Source: Yersinia artesiana (GTDB taxonomy: Bacteria; Pseudomonadota; Gammaproteobacteria; Enterobacterales; Enterobacteriaceae). From it: a stretch of 64,000 nt of DNA. The position numbers and the translations under genes were made by a program. The notes under the pieces were generated by a model. That model was not told where the DNA came from, did no database searches, and saw nothing but the letters and a program-made list of their open reading frames with translations. This document shows, piece after piece, positions 34,109 to 44,217 of the stretch; positions within the stretch are counted from its first letter, which is position 1; each line of letters starts with the position of its first letter. The DNA is taken from the NCBI RefSeq assembly GCF_902726545.1, contig NZ_CACVAD010000015.1, forward strand, positions 1-64,000, in the 5' to 3' direction.

Positions 34109-35200
34109 TTATGGTTTTGCTAACTTAGTTTTTGCCAATTCTTCTTTTGCTAGCTCTTCTTTTGCTAACTGAAGTAATAAACGCTCAACTGGGGCGGCCA
34201 ATCCTACCGACGGTGGCTGTGCTAAGTTATACCAGAGACCTGCTCCATCATCCATGCATCCACGAGTTGATGCCGCATCCAGCCACATTGGAACAATATC
34301 CAGATGGAAGTGGCTGAAGGTGTGACGAAAAGCAGTTAACTGCTGCAACTCACTGGCGGCCATGCCCCGTTGTTGCAGCCAGCTATCTAAATCCTCTTGC
34401 CCGGCGAATTGCGGGAAACAGAATAATCCGCCCCACAGCCCAACAGGTGGGCGTTGTTCGAGCCATACCTGAGAGCCGTTTTGCAGCAATAGAAAATAGG
34501 CCGTTTTTTCCGGTATCGTCTGCTTGGGTTTCTTACCTGGATAGTGCGCCCAGCTATGGTTGGCATAAGCGAGACAACCTATATTCAATGGGCAAAGTTC
34601 GCACTTGGGCTTGGAGCGAGTGCAGACAATAGCGCCTAAATCCATCATTGCCTGATTAAATTGGCCCACTCCCTTGGCTGGGGTGACATTCTCACTGATT
34701 TGCCACAGTCTCCCTTCGACATCTTTTTTACCCGGCCATCCCTCAACGGCGTAGCAACGAGCCAGAACTCGCTTAACATTTCCGTCCAAAATAGGGAAAT
34801 GCTGCCCTAAAGAGAGCGATAAAATCGCGCCAGCCGTGGAACGGCCAATGCCGGGTAATGCGAGTATTTCGTCAAAAGTCGTCGGGAATTCACCCTGATG
34901 ACGTTCAACAACTGTTTGGGCGGCTTTATGTAGGTTTCTGGCGCGGGCGTAGTAACCCAGGCCAGTCCATAAATGCAGAACTTCATCCAACGGAGCAGCG
35001 GCCAAAGCACGAATATCGGGGAAACGCAGCATAAAGCGTTGGAAATAGGGAATGACAGTCGCAACCTGCGTTTGTTGCAACATCACTTCTGATAGCCAGA
35101 CTTGATACGGTGTTTTATCCAATTGCCATGGCAATGTTTTGCGGCCAAAGCGTTGGTACCACTCAAGTACCACGTGCGCGAATTGTTGCGCTTGCATCAT
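34109..35200 (-). CDS. mutY: A/G-specific adenine glycosylase
   Basis: Removes adenine mispaired with 8-oxoguanine; 363 residues from ATG 35200. Catalytic Glu is in [10 protein letters not shown], the helix-hairpin-helix is [12 protein letters not shown], the catalytic Asp is in NQAMMDLGA, and the [4Fe-4S] ligands are [19 protein letters not shown]-terminal NUDIX-like 8-oxoG recognition domain follows ([17 protein letters not shown]). The extreme C-terminus has a tandem five-residue repeat [19 protein letters not shown], absent from E. coli MutY. An upstream frame back to 35296 has no family match. Confidence 0.95.
   Translation of the reverse strand: MMQAQQFAHVVLEWYQRFGRKTLPWQLDKTPYQVWLSEVMLQQTQVATVIPYFQRFMLRFPDIRALAAAPLDEVLHLWTGLGYYARARNLHKAAQTVVERHQGEFPTTFDEILALPGIGRSTAGAILSLSLGQHFPILDGNVKRVLARCYAVEGWPGKKDVEGRLWQISENVTPAKGVGQFNQAMMDLGAIVCTRSKPKCELCPLNIGCLAYANHSWAHYPGKKPKQTIPEKTAYFLLLQNGSQVWLEQRPPVGLWGGLFCFPQFAGQEDLDSWLQQRGMAASELQQLTAFRHTFSHFHLDIVPMWLDAASTRGCMDDGAGLWYNLAQPPSVGLAAPVERLLLQLAKEELAKEELAKTKLAKP
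34118..34176. repeat. 15-bp tandem repeat in the mutY 3' end
   Basis: Three to four imperfect copies of a 15-base unit of the form tttgcyarytcttct encode the LAKEE-type repeat at the C-terminus of MutY. The array keeps the reading frame. Confidence 0.7.
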
Positions 35201-35431
35201 AAGCAGGTATCGATATCCGGCAGAGAAATAAATTAGGGCTGGATTGCAGCATAGAGTTATCACGCTGTAAACCCCCATCGTTCCTGACACCACCACGGTG
35301 TTAGCTGCTTTTAATGCATATTAATTGGTTATTTACCGCTTAATTTTGTACTTATGGCCGCCAGAGTTGATAAACTGGCGTATCTTTGCATAATGCGCGT
35401 TCGTATACGCAACCAACAGACAGAAAGCACC

Positions 35432-36151
35432 ATGATAAATGACGTCATATCTCCGGAATTTGATGAAAACGGCCGCGCGATGCGCCGTATTCGTAGTTTT
35501 GTCCGCCGTCAGGGGCGCCTGACCAAAGGCCAACAACTGGCGCTCGATAACTACTGGCCGGTGATGGGCGTAGAATATCAGCCAACCCCTGTTGACTTCA
35601 CCGCCTTGTTTGGTCGTGAAGCGCCAGTGGTATTGGAAATCGGTTTTGGCATGGGAACCTCGCTGGTCACTATGGCTGCCAGTAATCCACAGCAGAATTT
35701 TCTGGGGATAGAAGTACACTCTCCGGGTGTTGGCGCATGCCTGGCTTCAGCACATGAAGCGGGCCTGAATAACTTGCGAGTTATGTGTCATGATGCGGTC
35801 GAAGTGCTGGAAAATATGATCCCAGATGCATCGCTGGATATGGTTCAGTTGTTTTTCCCTGACCCATGGCACAAAGCACGCCATAATAAACGTCGTATCG
35901 TCCAGACACCTTTTGTCGAATTAGTAAAAAGTAAATTAAAAGTGGGTGGCGTGTTCCATATGGCGACCGACTGGCAGCATTATGCGGAGCACATGCTGGA
36001 GGTGATGTCAGGTGCGAGTGGGTACCGCAATCTTTCAGAACAGAATGATTATGTTCCTCGTCCGGACTCGCGTCCGCTGACAAAATTTGAATTACGCGGC
36101 CAGCGCCTGGGACATGGCGTTTGGGATCTGATGTTTGAGAGGAAAGAATAA
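35432..36151 (+). CDS. trmB: tRNA (guanine-N7-)-methyltransferase
   Basis: Adds m7G46 to tRNAs using SAM; 239 residues from ATG 35432, the E. coli length. The SAM-binding motif [14 protein letters not shown] and the family signature [18 protein letters not shown] are intact, as is the C-terminal [17 protein letters not shown]. Divergent from mutY, and its stop overlaps the yggL start by one base. Confidence 0.96.
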   Translation: MINDVISPEFDENGRAMRRIRSFVRRQGRLTKGQQLALDNYWPVMGVEYQPTPVDFTALFGREAPVVLEIGFGMGTSLVTMAASNPQQNFLGIEVHSPGVGACLASAHEAGLNNLRVMCHDAVEVLENMIPDASLDMVQLFFPDPWHKARHNKRRIVQTPFVELVKSKLKVGGVFHMATDWQHYAEHMLEVMSGASGYRNLSEQNDYVPRPDSRPLTKFELRGQRLGHGVWDLMFERKE

Positions 36152-36477
36152 TGGCTAAGAATCGTAGTCGTCGTTTACGCAAAAAAATGCATATCGACGA
36201 GTTTCAGGAATTAGGTTTTTCTGTGCAGTGGACCTTCCCTGAAGGCACTGGTGTGGATGTTATTGATGAAACTGTCGATGCTTTTATCGATGAAGTCATT
36301 GAAGCCAATGGCCTGGCATTTGATGGTAGCGGCTATTTGCAGTGGGAAGGCCTGATTTGCCTGCAAGAGATTGGTCATTGCACCGATGAACACCGTGCAC
36401 TGGTAACTAAATGGCTGGAAGCTCGTAAATTGAAAAATGTTGAAACCAGTGAACTGTTTGATATCTGGTGGGATTGA
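36151..36477 (+). CDS. yggL: YggL, DUF469 ribosome-associated protein
   Basis: Small acidic protein of 108 residues with a basic N-terminus (KNRSRRLRKKMHIDEFQELG) and the family core FSVQWTFPEGTGVD. YggL-type proteins bind the 50S ribosomal subunit in other bacteria; the exact role is unclear. Start overlaps the trmB stop (TAATG), so the pair is translationally coupled. Confidence 0.93.
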   Translation: MAKNRSRRLRKKMHIDEFQELGFSVQWTFPEGTGVDVIDETVDAFIDEVIEANGLAFDGSGYLQWEGLICLQEIGHCTDEHRALVTKWLEARKLKNVETSELFDIWWD

Positions 36478-36505
36478 TCTTCCGTTTTAACGGTAGATAA
36501 TTGAT

Positions 36506-36537
36506 AAGGGCGCCTAATGCAGGCGCCTTTGTTTTTA
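36506..36537 (+). terminator. Terminator after yggL
   Basis: GGCGCCT / AGGCGCC stem with a 5-base loop, followed by TTTGTTTTT. The first in-frame ATG of the glsB reading frame falls in its loop, which argues against that ATG as the start. Confidence 0.85.
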
Positions 36538-36588
36538 TCAGACGCAGTTAGCGGAAACGGTTACCGGAGATTGATTGGGAGCATTGTT

Positions 36589-37533
36589 GTGGCAGCAGCT
36601 TTAGGGGTAACAACAGGTTTAGATAATACCTTGCTGGCAGATATCTTGCAGCAGGTGCGCCCGCTGATTGGTCAAGGGAAAGTGGCGGATTATATCCCCG
36701 CCCTGGCCGAAGTTTCGGCTGATAAATTGGGTATCGCGGTCTGTACACTGGATGGCACGATATATCAGGCCGGAGATGCTAATGAGCGCTTTTCTATTCA
36801 ATCGATTTCAAAAGTATTAAGTTTGACGCTGGCATTATCCCGTTATGGCGAGCAGGAAATATGGCAGCGAGTGGGTAAAGAGCCATCAGGCCAGCCGTTT
36901 AACTCGCTGGTGCAGCTAGAGTTAGAAAAGGGTAAACCGCGCAACCCGTTTATTAATCCGGGAGCGCTGGTGGTGTGCGATATGCTACAAAGCCGCCTGA
37001 GTGCACCGAAGCAAAGGATGTTAGAAGTGGTGCGCCAGTTAGTGAATGACGACAACATTAGTTACGACCCGCGTGTGGCGCGCTCGGAATTTGAGCATTC
37101 AGATCGCAATGCTGCTATTGCCTATCTAATGAAGTCTTTTGGTAATTTCAATAACGATGTCCTGACGGTACTGCAGACCTATTTCCACTATTGCGCCATG
37201 CGCATGAGTTGTGTCGAACTGGCTCGCTGCTTTGTCTATCTGGCAAATCAGGGGCGCAGTATTAGTGGGCATGGCTCGCTCATCACACCAATGCAAGCGC
37301 GGCAAATCAATGCTCTGATGATTACCAGCGGTATGTATGATGGAGCTGGTGAATTTGCTTTCCGCGTCGGTATGCCGGGGAAATCGGGGGTCGGAGGCGG
37401 GATTATCGCCATTGTGCCTGAGGAGTTATGTATTGCGGTTTGGTCACCGGAATTAGACCATGCGGGGAACTCTCTGGCCGGAACGGCTGCCTTAGAGCTA
37501 CTGGCACAGCGGATTGGTCGCTCCATTTTTTAG
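36589..37533 (+). CDS. glsB: Glutaminase
   Basis: Hydrolyses glutamine to glutamate and ammonia; a serine-dependent beta-lactamase-fold glutaminase of 314 residues. The catalytic FSIQSISKV (Ser-x-x-Lys), [11 protein letters not shown] and KSGVGGGI motifs are present. I place the start at GTG 36589 with GGGAG 7 bases ahead, because the ATG at 36517 lies within the yggL terminator and its residues have no family match, whereas [17 protein letters not shown] begins the conserved part shortly after the GTG. Confidence 0.92.
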   Translation: MAAALGVTTGLDNTLLADILQQVRPLIGQGKVADYIPALAEVSADKLGIAVCTLDGTIYQAGDANERFSIQSISKVLSLTLALSRYGEQEIWQRVGKEPSGQPFNSLVQLELEKGKPRNPFINPGALVVCDMLQSRLSAPKQRMLEVVRQLVNDDNISYDPRVARSEFEHSDRNAAIAYLMKSFGNFNNDVLTVLQTYFHYCAMRMSCVELARCFVYLANQGRSISGHGSLITPMQARQINALMITSGMYDGAGEFAFRVGMPGKSGVGGGIIAIVPEELCIAVWSPELDHAGNSLAGTAALELLAQRIGRSIF

Positions 37534-37635
37534 GACAGCTCCCCTTCATGCCTAAAGTAAATTATGGCAGGGTGGGGATTAGCGCGTTATAAATAGCCAT
37601 AGAAATGCAGGATGGTACAGTTTCTCAGGAGTCTT

Positions 37636-38376
37636 ATGTTACTTAAAATGAAAGCATTACGAACGGTCGGCCTGGCAGTGTTGATGCTGACTGCTTGGCA
37701 GGCACAAGCTGATTATCAATGCAGCGTAAAGCCGCAGGATGATGTGATTATCAGCCCGCAATCCGTACAGGTGGAGGGTGCCAGCGGTAATTTGCAGATT
37801 TCGCCCGACGGTGATGTTACCCGTAATGGCAAGACATTAACTCTGACCGATGCGCAGCGCCAGCAGGCTTTCCGCTATCAGACGGCCTTGCGCAAAGATT
37901 TACCGTGGATAGACCAAGGGGCGCAGCAGCGCCTGGAAAAAGCGCGGGTTTCATTGGATAAAGTGATTGTTCAGCAACTGGGCAGCAACAGCAATGTGCG
38001 CAACCGGCTCACAACGCTGAATGATCAGCTTAAACAACAAATGAGCCGTATTATTGAGAAACGTAGCGACGGCTTAACTTTCCATCATAAAGCTATTGAT
38101 GAGGTTGAAAAAGACGGTCGTCAGTTGGTGCAACAGAGCATGGGCGGTGTGTTGCAAGACAGTCTCAATGAAATGGGGGTTAAGCAGGCGACCAGTGGCG
38201 GTGGCGGTAATAATCCATTGCAGGCCATTATGGGCAATCTGGGTGGATTGCAGCAGGCTATCCAAAACGAATGGAATAATCAGGAGCAGGATTTCCAGCA
38301 ATTCGGGCACGAGGTATGTGGTCGTGTGACGGCGCTGGAGCAGCAGCGTAAGGATTTACTCAAAGCATTAAACTAA
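37636..38376 (+). CDS. yggN: YggN, DUF2884 exported protein
   Basis: Periplasmic protein of unknown function, 246 residues. A signal peptide ends at AQA (about residue 24), followed by DYQCSVKPQDDVIISPQ, the family start. Helical middle and C-terminus carry FHHKAIDEV and DFQQFGHEVC. Start at ATG 37636 is set by an AGGAG 6 bases ahead; an upstream ATG at 37612 lacks a ribosome site. Confidence 0.93.
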   Translation: MLLKMKALRTVGLAVLMLTAWQAQADYQCSVKPQDDVIISPQSVQVEGASGNLQISPDGDVTRNGKTLTLTDAQRQQAFRYQTALRKDLPWIDQGAQQRLEKARVSLDKVIVQQLGSNSNVRNRLTTLNDQLKQQMSRIIEKRSDGLTFHHKAIDEVEKDGRQLVQQSMGGVLQDSLNEMGVKQATSGGGGNNPLQAIMGNLGGLQQAIQNEWNNQEQDFQQFGHEVCGRVTALEQQRKDLLKALN

Positions 38377-38393
38377 TAACATGCTTCGGATTT

Positions 38394-38433
38394 AACAGGT
38401 TCAGGTTGTGAATGTCATCTGAACCTGTTTTTC
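38394..38433 (+). terminator. Terminator after yggN
   Basis: Perfect 11-bp stem AACAGGTTCAG / CTGAACCTGTT with a 14-base loop and a following T run. It also faces the convergent hemW gene. Confidence 0.85.
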
Positions 38434-38460
38434 TCACTTATCGCTATAAAACAGGTAGCG

Positions 38461-39591
38461 TTACAAGAACAGTTCTAACAGCGAGTTAAGGAATAACTTC
38501 CCTTTCTCGGTGATCTGCCAGTATTCCTCTGTTTCGATTAAATATTCTTTCGCTAATGCCTCGTCCAGTTGTGGGCGAATTGTGCTTTCAGCTAATCCGG
38601 TAAAATGGGTGAAATCTGTTCGTGGCGCAGCTTCCAGTAAGCGGAAACGGTTCATAAAGAACTCAAAAGGCCGATCAGCGGCTTCTACCTCGTACTGCTT
38701 ATCCAGATAGTTGCCCTGCATGAAACCACGGGGATGTTTGGTTTTTATCGTGCGTAGGATTCGCCCATCACTAAACGTGATTTTACCGTGTGCACCGCAG
38801 CCAATTCCCAGATAATCGCCAAAGCGCCAGTAGTTTAGGTTATGTTGGCATTGATAACCCGGTTTGGCATAGGCCGAGGTTTCATATTGCTGATACCCGG
38901 CGGCACTCAATAACTGATGCCCTTGCTGGAAGATATCCCACAACGCGTCGTCATCCGGCAGTATAGGAGGGCGCGAACTAAAGCCGGTGTTTGGCTCAAT
39001 CGTCAACTGATACCAAGACAGGTGCGGTGGATTTAAAGCGATGGCCTGGCGCAAATCATCCAGTGCTTCTTCCAATGACTGATCCGGCAAGCCGTGCATT
39101 AAGTCCAGATTAAAACTGCGCAGCTCCAGTGAGGTTGCCAGTTCTGCGGCCCGCTTGGCCTCATCCGGCCCGTGTATCCGCCCCAGCCGTGTTAATTTCT
39201 CGGCACTGAAGCTTTGCACCCCAATTGAGATGCGATTGATACCGGCGCGCTGATAGCCGCTAAAGCGATCCGCTTCCACGGCACCGGGGTTGGCTTCCAT
39301 GGTGATTTCAGCATCAATTGCCAGTGGCAATCTGGCTCGAACGCCATCAAGTAACTGTTGCATCGCCTCGGCGCTGAGCAAGCTTGGCGTGCCGCCACCA
39401 ATAAAAATGGTGCTAATCTCACGACCACTGACCAGAGGCACGTCGACATCAAGATCCGCTAGCAAGTGCTCTACATATTCCTGGTGGGGGACATCTCCTT
39501 TCAGCGCATGGGAATTAAAGTCACAGTAAGGGCATTTCTGCACACACCAGGGAATGTGAATGTAGAGGCTAAGTGGGGGGAACTTAAGCAT
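38461..39591 (-). CDS. hemW: Heme chaperone HemW (radical SAM)
   Basis: Radical-SAM-fold protein that binds heme and helps insert it into respiratory enzymes; 376 residues from ATG 39591. The [4Fe-4S] motif [10 protein letters not shown] follows [10 protein letters not shown], and GGGTPSLL plus the C-terminal HemN-like domain are present. The start overlaps rdgB by 8 bases. Formerly annotated as coproporphyrinogen oxidase-like. Confidence 0.95.
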   Translation of the reverse strand: MLKFPPLSLYIHIPWCVQKCPYCDFNSHALKGDVPHQEYVEHLLADLDVDVPLVSGREISTIFIGGGTPSLLSAEAMQQLLDGVRARLPLAIDAEITMEANPGAVEADRFSGYQRAGINRISIGVQSFSAEKLTRLGRIHGPDEAKRAAELATSLELRSFNLDLMHGLPDQSLEEALDDLRQAIALNPPHLSWYQLTIEPNTGFSSRPPILPDDDALWDIFQQGHQLLSAAGYQQYETSAYAKPGYQCQHNLNYWRFGDYLGIGCGAHGKITFSDGRILRTIKTKHPRGFMQGNYLDKQYEVEAADRPFEFFMNRFRLLEAAPRTDFTHFTGLAESTIRPQLDEALAKEYLIETEEYWQITEKGKLFLNSLLELFL

Positions 39592-40177
39592 TGCGCAGGG
39601 CATCCAACATCAGTTTCAGTGCCTGACCACGATGGGAAACCGCGTGCTTTTCTTCTCTGCTCAACTCTGCGGCTGTTTTACCCAGTTCCGGAACATAAAA
39701 AATAGGGTCATAACCGAATCCAGCAGCGCCAGCAGGTTGGTGAGCAATCACACCCGGCCATTGACCATGGAATACCAATGGCGTTGGGTCTTCCGCATGG
39801 CGCATATAGACCAGCACACAATGGAATTGGGCACCGCGCTGTTCATCAGGAATATCTTTCAACGCGACCAGCAGCTTCTCAAGGTTTTGTTGATCACTGG
39901 CATCAGCACCGGCGTAGCGGGCGGAATAAATCCCAGGCGCCCCACCCAAAGCATCAACGGCCAAGCCAGAGTCATCAGCAATCGCCGGTAAACCGGTAGT
40001 TTGTGCGGCATGGCGCGCTTTCAATATGGCATTTTCGATAAAGGTTAAGCCGGTCTCTTCGGCAGATTCGACGCCCAGTTCGGTTTGCGCGACGACATCC
40101 AAACCAAAATCGGCCAGCAAGGTTGCCAGCTCACGCACTTTGCCGGGGTTACCGGTGGCTAATACTACTTTTTGCAT
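39584..40177 (-). CDS. rdgB: dITP/XTP pyrophosphatase
   Basis: House-cleaning nucleotide pyrophosphatase of the Ham1 family that removes non-canonical purine triphosphates; 197 residues. N-terminal [14 protein letters not shown], the active-site [13 protein letters not shown] and the late GFGYDPIF and SHRGQAL motifs are all present. It lies between yggU and hemW in a tight operon. Confidence 0.96.
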   Translation of the reverse strand: MQKVVLATGNPGKVRELATLLADFGLDVVAQTELGVESAEETGLTFIENAILKARHAAQTTGLPAIADDSGLAVDALGGAPGIYSARYAGADASDQQNLEKLLVALKDIPDEQRGAQFHCVLVYMRHAEDPTPLVFHGQWPGVIAHQPAGAAGFGYDPIFYVPELGKTAAELSREEKHAVSHRGQALKLMLDALRNA

Positions 40178-40218
40178 GGAAGAGTCCTGAATTTCATTAT
40201 TCTAGCGGGAAGTATTTA

Positions 40219-40509
40219 TCATTCGAGCAGCGCCGCAACTTCAGGCGGGATCTGTTGTGGGTTAACGATTTTGATCTGTTTATGCCGCCCCAACTCACCT
40301 TTCTCGATAATTACCTGGCTTTTTGCTACCCGGAACTGTTTAGCGATAAACTTGATCAAATGGGCATTAGCTTGACCATCAACGGGTGGGGCGGTAATGG
40401 CGACTTTAAGCTCATCACCGTGTAAACCGACTATCTGGTCACGGCTGGCTTTTGGCTGAATATATAGCCTGAGCGCCAGCCCGTCCAGCAATGGGGTAAC
40501 TGCACTCAC
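40219..40509 (-). CDS. yggU: YggU, DUF167 protein
   Basis: Conserved small protein of unknown function, 96 residues, with [19 protein letters not shown] and [15 protein letters not shown], the DUF167 signatures. GTG 40509 gives the family length and a GTGA overlap with the yggT stop; ATG 40521 would add four residues inside yggT. Confidence 0.93.
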   Translation of the reverse strand: MSAVTPLLDGLALRLYIQPKASRDQIVGLHGDELKVAITAPPVDGQANAHLIKFIAKQFRVAKSQVIIEKGELGRHKQIKIVNPQQIPPEVAALLE

Positions 40510-41060
40510 AGCACGAACCAAAGCTCGCCTAGCAGATCCATACCTAAATAGTTGATCAGATACAGGATCAGAATAACCACCATCGCCGAGAAATCAATGC
40601 CGCCCATCGCGGGCAAAATGCGACGAATCGGTGCCATTAAAGGTTCGGTTAACTGATACAGCAGGTAGTCCATTGGGCTACGACCCTGACTGACCCAGCT
40701 CATTAGCGCACGAATGATCATCACCCAGAAAATCAGGTAACCGGCCGCTTTCACTAATGAAATAATACCAAACAGCAAGTTATACAGGCTGAGTGACATT
40801 GAACCGCTCTGAATCAGCACAAGCAGCGGGTACTTGATGGTCATCAGCAAGAACGCCAGCAGCAGCGATGCACTGTCGATCGGCCCCAGAGAAGGGATGA
40901 CCCGGCGCAATGGGCCGACAATCGGTTGGGTTATTTTCACCACAAATTGTGAGAATGGGTTGTAGAAATCGCTGTGAACCCACTGCATCCAGATGCGCAA
41001 CAGCAGTACCATCACATACAGGTCAATAACCGTTTTGGCCAGAAAAGTCAGCGTTAGCAT
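40506..41060 (-). CDS. yggT: YggT-family integral membrane protein
   Basis: Inner-membrane protein of 184 residues made of two YGGT repeats, each with two helices and the motif [20 protein letters not shown] or its later counterpart [19 protein letters not shown]. Function unclear; linked in other bacteria to osmotic shock and cell-division genes. Part of the yggS-proC-yggT-yggU-rdgB-hemW gene string. Confidence 0.95.
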   Translation of the reverse strand: MLTLTFLAKTVIDLYVMVLLLRIWMQWVHSDFYNPFSQFVVKITQPIVGPLRRVIPSLGPIDSASLLLAFLLMTIKYPLLVLIQSGSMSLSLYNLLFGIISLVKAAGYLIFWVMIIRALMSWVSQGRSPMDYLLYQLTEPLMAPIRRILPAMGGIDFSAMVVILILYLINYLGMDLLGELWFVL

Positions 41061-41187
41061 GAGTTGCCTTAATCCTTAATTCAATAGGTATGCAGGTAAA
41101 TAGACCGCCTATTTGCCTGCTTTCTCGGCCCCTATCTTAACGGGAAAGTATCAGGGCCAGTGTCGTGTTTTGTAAATTTTGCCGCTG

Positions 41188-42009
41188 TTAGAACAGCTTT
41201 TCCATTTCTTTTGCTCGCACAATGGCAGCTTGCATGGCACTGGAAACAATTTGAGGTAAGTGTTGTTCGTTAAATACCCGGATTGCTTCGGCCGTCGTCC
41301 CCCCTTTAGAGGTTACCTGTTCACGCAATGTTGAAAGTGGTAATTGCGGGTTGGCTTCCACTAATGCTGTTGCGCCGGATGCCGCTTGCTGCACCAGCAT
41401 ACGGGCGGTTTCACTGTCAAAACCTAAACGTTCGGCTTCTTGCTGCATCGCTTCCATAAACAGGAAGAAATAAGCTGGAGCACTACCTGCGGCGGCGATA
41501 ACGCTGTTGATGCCGTTCTCATCATCAACCCAGCAAACTTTACCCACTGAGCTCATCAGTGAAGCTGTGAAATCACGGTCATCCTGTGAGACTTGCAGTG
41601 GTGCATACAGGCCGCTCATTCCTTTCCCCACCAGCGATGGTGTGTTGGGCATGATTCGTACCAGATTGAGATTATCGCCCAACAGCGCATAGAAACGGGC
41701 TACCTGCACACCAGCGGCGATAGACAGCACCAGCTTACCGGTAAAATCGATATTCTCCTGCAAGGGTTGGCATACCGCAGCCATTAATTGTGGCTTAACG
41801 GCTAAAACAACCACTTCTGCTTTTTTCGCTTCAGCAATATTGTTGTCGCTACTGATAACACCAAACTCGGCGGCAAGCGCATCACGGTTTTTAGCTGAAG
41901 GCGCACAAACGCTGATCATATTAGCGGGGTAACCACCTGCCACTAAACCCGCGATAATTGCGCGTGCCATATTGCCAGCGCCAATGAATGTAATGTTGCG
42001 ATGTTGCAT
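41188..42009 (-). CDS. proC: Pyrroline-5-carboxylate reductase
   Basis: Last step of proline synthesis, reducing pyrroline-5-carboxylate with NAD(P)H. It has 273 residues from ATG 42009. The Rossmann motif ITFIGAGNMARAIIAGL is followed by RIMPNTPSLVGKGMSGLY and the C-terminal TSKGGTTAEAIRVF signature. Start chosen from the family N-terminus and a GAGGAG upstream; the longer frame runs into the ERIC repeat. In E. coli proC is elsewhere, but beside yggS in many other gammaproteobacteria. Confidence 0.95.
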   Translation of the reverse strand: MQHRNITFIGAGNMARAIIAGLVAGGYPANMISVCAPSAKNRDALAAEFGVISSDNNIAEAKKAEVVVLAVKPQLMAAVCQPLQENIDFTGKLVLSIAAGVQVARFYALLGDNLNLVRIMPNTPSLVGKGMSGLYAPLQVSQDDRDFTASLMSSVGKVCWVDDENGINSVIAAAGSAPAYFFLFMEAMQQEAERLGFDSETARMLVQQAASGATALVEANPQLPLSTLREQVTSKGGTTAEAIRVFNEQHLPQIVSSAMQAAIVRAKEMEKLF

Positions 42010-42021
42010 TAAATCAGTTCT

Positions 42022-42176
42022 CCTCATCCCCTGCGTATTTGAAGCCACAACGGTGTTAGCATCTCTCACTCACCCGAATCACTTACTTGTGTAAGCTCAT
42101 CGGGATTCGCTCCTTTGCTGCCTTGCCGTGACTCCAACTACTTTGGGGCCATCTTTGTATTTGAAGCCACCGGGGG
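42022..42176. repeat. ERIC element between yggS and proC
   Basis: Contains the ERIC central palindrome: CACCCGAATCACTTACTT and GTAAGCTCATCGGGATTCGC are the characteristic Yersinia ERIC halves. Outer parts carry tttgaagccac at both ends. It fills the whole yggS-proC gap, one end touching the yggS stop, and would form a long hairpin in the operon mRNA. Confidence 0.85.
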
Positions 42177-42878
42177 TTAAGCGCGGGCGCGGGAGCCAAA
42201 AATCGCGGTACCAATGCGCACCAAAGTACTGCCGGCCGCAATAGCTGCGGCCATATCATCCGTCATCCCCATGGAAAGCGTATCCATCTGAGGGTAGCTG
42301 GCTTTTAAAGTCAAGAACGCTTGATTCATTTGCTCAAATACCGCCAGTTGCCGTTGATAATCTGTTTCAGGTGCCGGAATGGCCATTAGCCCGCGCAAAT
42401 GCAGATGAGGCAGTTCACTGATACTGGCCGCCAAAGCGGGCAGCTCCGCCAGTGCAATACCGGACTTACTCTGCTCATCACTGATATTGACCTGAATGAG
42501 GATATTCAGTGCTGGCATTTCTGGCGGGCGTTGAGCACTTAGGCGCTGTGCAATCTTGAGCCTATCGACGGTATGGCACCAGGCAAAATTCTCGGCGACT
42601 AATCTGCTTTTATTGGATTGCAGCGGGCCGATAAAGTGCCATTCAAGCTGGGAGACATGGGCGCTTTTCGCGAAATAGTGGATTTTATCCACCCCTTCCT
42701 GCACATAGTTTTCACCAAAAGCATATTGCCCAACGGCGATGGCTTCTTCGATAGCGCTCACAGGCTTGGTTTTACTGACTGCAAGCAATGTCACTTCTTC
42801 TGGAGAGCGCCCGCAGTTGCGTGCAGCGGCTGCGATTTTCGCTCTGACATCCTGTAGATTCTGCTCAATTGTGCTCAT
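42177..42878 (-). CDS. yggS: PLP homeostasis protein (YggS/PLPBP)
   Basis: PLP-binding protein of the alanine-racemase-like fold type III that keeps cellular PLP and amino-acid pools balanced; 233 residues from ATG 42878. The PLP Lys is in LLAVSKTKP, and FGENYVQEG, EWHFIGPLQSNK and MGMTDDMAAAI are conserved. The stop lies at the edge of an ERIC repeat. The gene is divergent from yggR with only 19 bases between start codons. Confidence 0.95.
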   Translation of the reverse strand: MSTIEQNLQDVRAKIAAAARNCGRSPEEVTLLAVSKTKPVSAIEEAIAVGQYAFGENYVQEGVDKIHYFAKSAHVSQLEWHFIGPLQSNKSRLVAENFAWCHTVDRLKIAQRLSAQRPPEMPALNILIQVNISDEQSKSGIALAELPALAASISELPHLHLRGLMAIPAPETDYQRQLAVFEQMNQAFLTLKASYPQMDTLSMGMTDDMAAAIAAGSTLVRIGTAIFGSRARA

Positions 42879-42897
42879 ATGGACCCAGGAGTTTGAT

Positions 42898-44028
42898 ATG
42901 GATTTCACCTGTCTGGATGATAAAAACACAGACTCGGATAACCCTGAATTTAGGGGTGTTTCCACCAAATGCATTGATTTAGAAAAACCTGAACATGCCG
43001 ATGGTGGCTTCAACGAACAGGATTTTGCTAATAAGGTGGCGGATAGTGTAAATCATAATGCATCGGATCTGCACCTTTGTACCGGTTATCATCCGGTATT
43101 GCGCATTGATGGTGAACTGAAAACCTTTACTCACTGGCCGCGCGTCAATGCCAGTTGGCTTAACGGCTTAAGCCAACATTTCTTGAGTGAGGTGCAACAA
43201 CGGCAGTTGCAGCAAAATGGGCAGGTAGATTGTGCTTGTACCACCAGTGCCGGACAGCGGCTACGGGCGAATGTTTTTCAGCAACAGCACGGGCAATCGA
43301 TAGCTTTTCGTGTGATTTCTGCAAGTAATCCCTCATTAGATGAATTGGATGCTCCAGATATTATTAGTCAGATAATCGAGCAAGATAATGGTTTAATTTT
43401 GGTGACCGGGGCGACAGGCAGTGGGAAATCTACCACATTGAGCGCGATGATCAGTGCGATGAATCAGAAGCAGGCGCGTCATATCATCACGCTGGAGGAT
43501 CCGATCGAGTTTCTTCATAGCAGTAAATCATGTTTGATTCAGCAGCGGGAGTTGGGCCGTCACACTCATTCTTTCAGTAGCGCACTCACTGGGGCATTGC
43601 GCCAGGATCCCGATATCATTTTATTGGGAGAGTTGCGGGATCAAGAGACGATTCGTTTAGCACTGACGGCCGCTGAAACCGGGCACTTGGTATTGGCGAC
43701 ATTACATACTCGCACTGCGACTCAAGCCATCGATCGGCTGGTGGATGTTTTTCCTGTGGCAGAAAAAGCGGTAATTCAGGCGCAATTAGCGGCCAGCCTA
43801 CGCGCAGTTATCGCACAAAAATTGTGTCATAAAGTGAGCAGCGGACGTATCGCCGTATTTGAGATACTGACGCAAACCACGGCGGTCAGTCATTTGATTC
43901 GTGAAGGTAAAACCTACCAGCTACCCTCGGTGATTCAGAGCGGTGGAAAATGGGGAATGCAAACTTTTGAGCAGGGCATGGCGCAGCGACAAATACAGGG
44001 TGTATTGGCAGAACATCATGTCAGTTAA
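42898..44028 (+). CDS. yggR: PilT-like ATPase YggR
   Basis: Secretion/pilus-retraction ATPase homologue, 376 residues. Walker A is GATGSGKSTT, the Asp box LEDPIEF, Walker B DIILLGELRD and the His box GHLVLATLHT. The N-terminal 45 residues before the PilT-like start (DFANKVADSVNHNASDLHL) form an extension not expected in this family. Start ATG 42898 has AGGAG 7 bases ahead. No pilus genes adjoin it, so it is an orphan as in E. coli. Confidence 0.92.
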   Translation: MDFTCLDDKNTDSDNPEFRGVSTKCIDLEKPEHADGGFNEQDFANKVADSVNHNASDLHLCTGYHPVLRIDGELKTFTHWPRVNASWLNGLSQHFLSEVQQRQLQQNGQVDCACTTSAGQRLRANVFQQQHGQSIAFRVISASNPSLDELDAPDIISQIIEQDNGLILVTGATGSGKSTTLSAMISAMNQKQARHIITLEDPIEFLHSSKSCLIQQRELGRHTHSFSSALTGALRQDPDIILLGELRDQETIRLALTAAETGHLVLATLHTRTATQAIDRLVDVFPVAEKAVIQAQLAASLRAVIAQKLCHKVSSGRIAVFEILTQTTAVSHLIREGKTYQLPSVIQSGGKWGMQTFEQGMAQRQIQGVLAEHHVS

Positions 44029-44049
44029 TGAAGCATGTTAGTCAATGGA

Positions 44050-44216
44050 GATAGAGCCGCTAACACCGCTGCGGCTCTCATTAAAATAGATGTTACCCAA
44101 AGTAATTGGTGTTGCAGCAAGGCAGCAAACGAATGCATCCCGATGAGCTTACAATGGTAAGTGATTCGGGTAAGTGAGAGCCGCTAACACCGCTGCGGCT
44201 CCAAGTACGAAGGGTA
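44050..44216. repeat. ERIC element downstream of yggR and aguA
   Basis: Central part reads CCCGATGAGCTTAC then GTAAGTGATTCGGG, the ERIC palindrome, between the convergent yggR and aguA stops. A 23-base hairpin sequence, GAGCCGC taacaccgct GCGGCTC, occurs at both ends (44054 and 44181), so the element is bracketed by direct copies. Confidence 0.8.
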
Positions 44217-44217
44217 A

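Noticed and set aside
36517..36588. Longer glsB start at ATG 36517
   Set aside because: That ATG lies in the loop of the yggL terminator, has no ribosome site, and the added residues have no family match; GTG 36589 has GGGAG.
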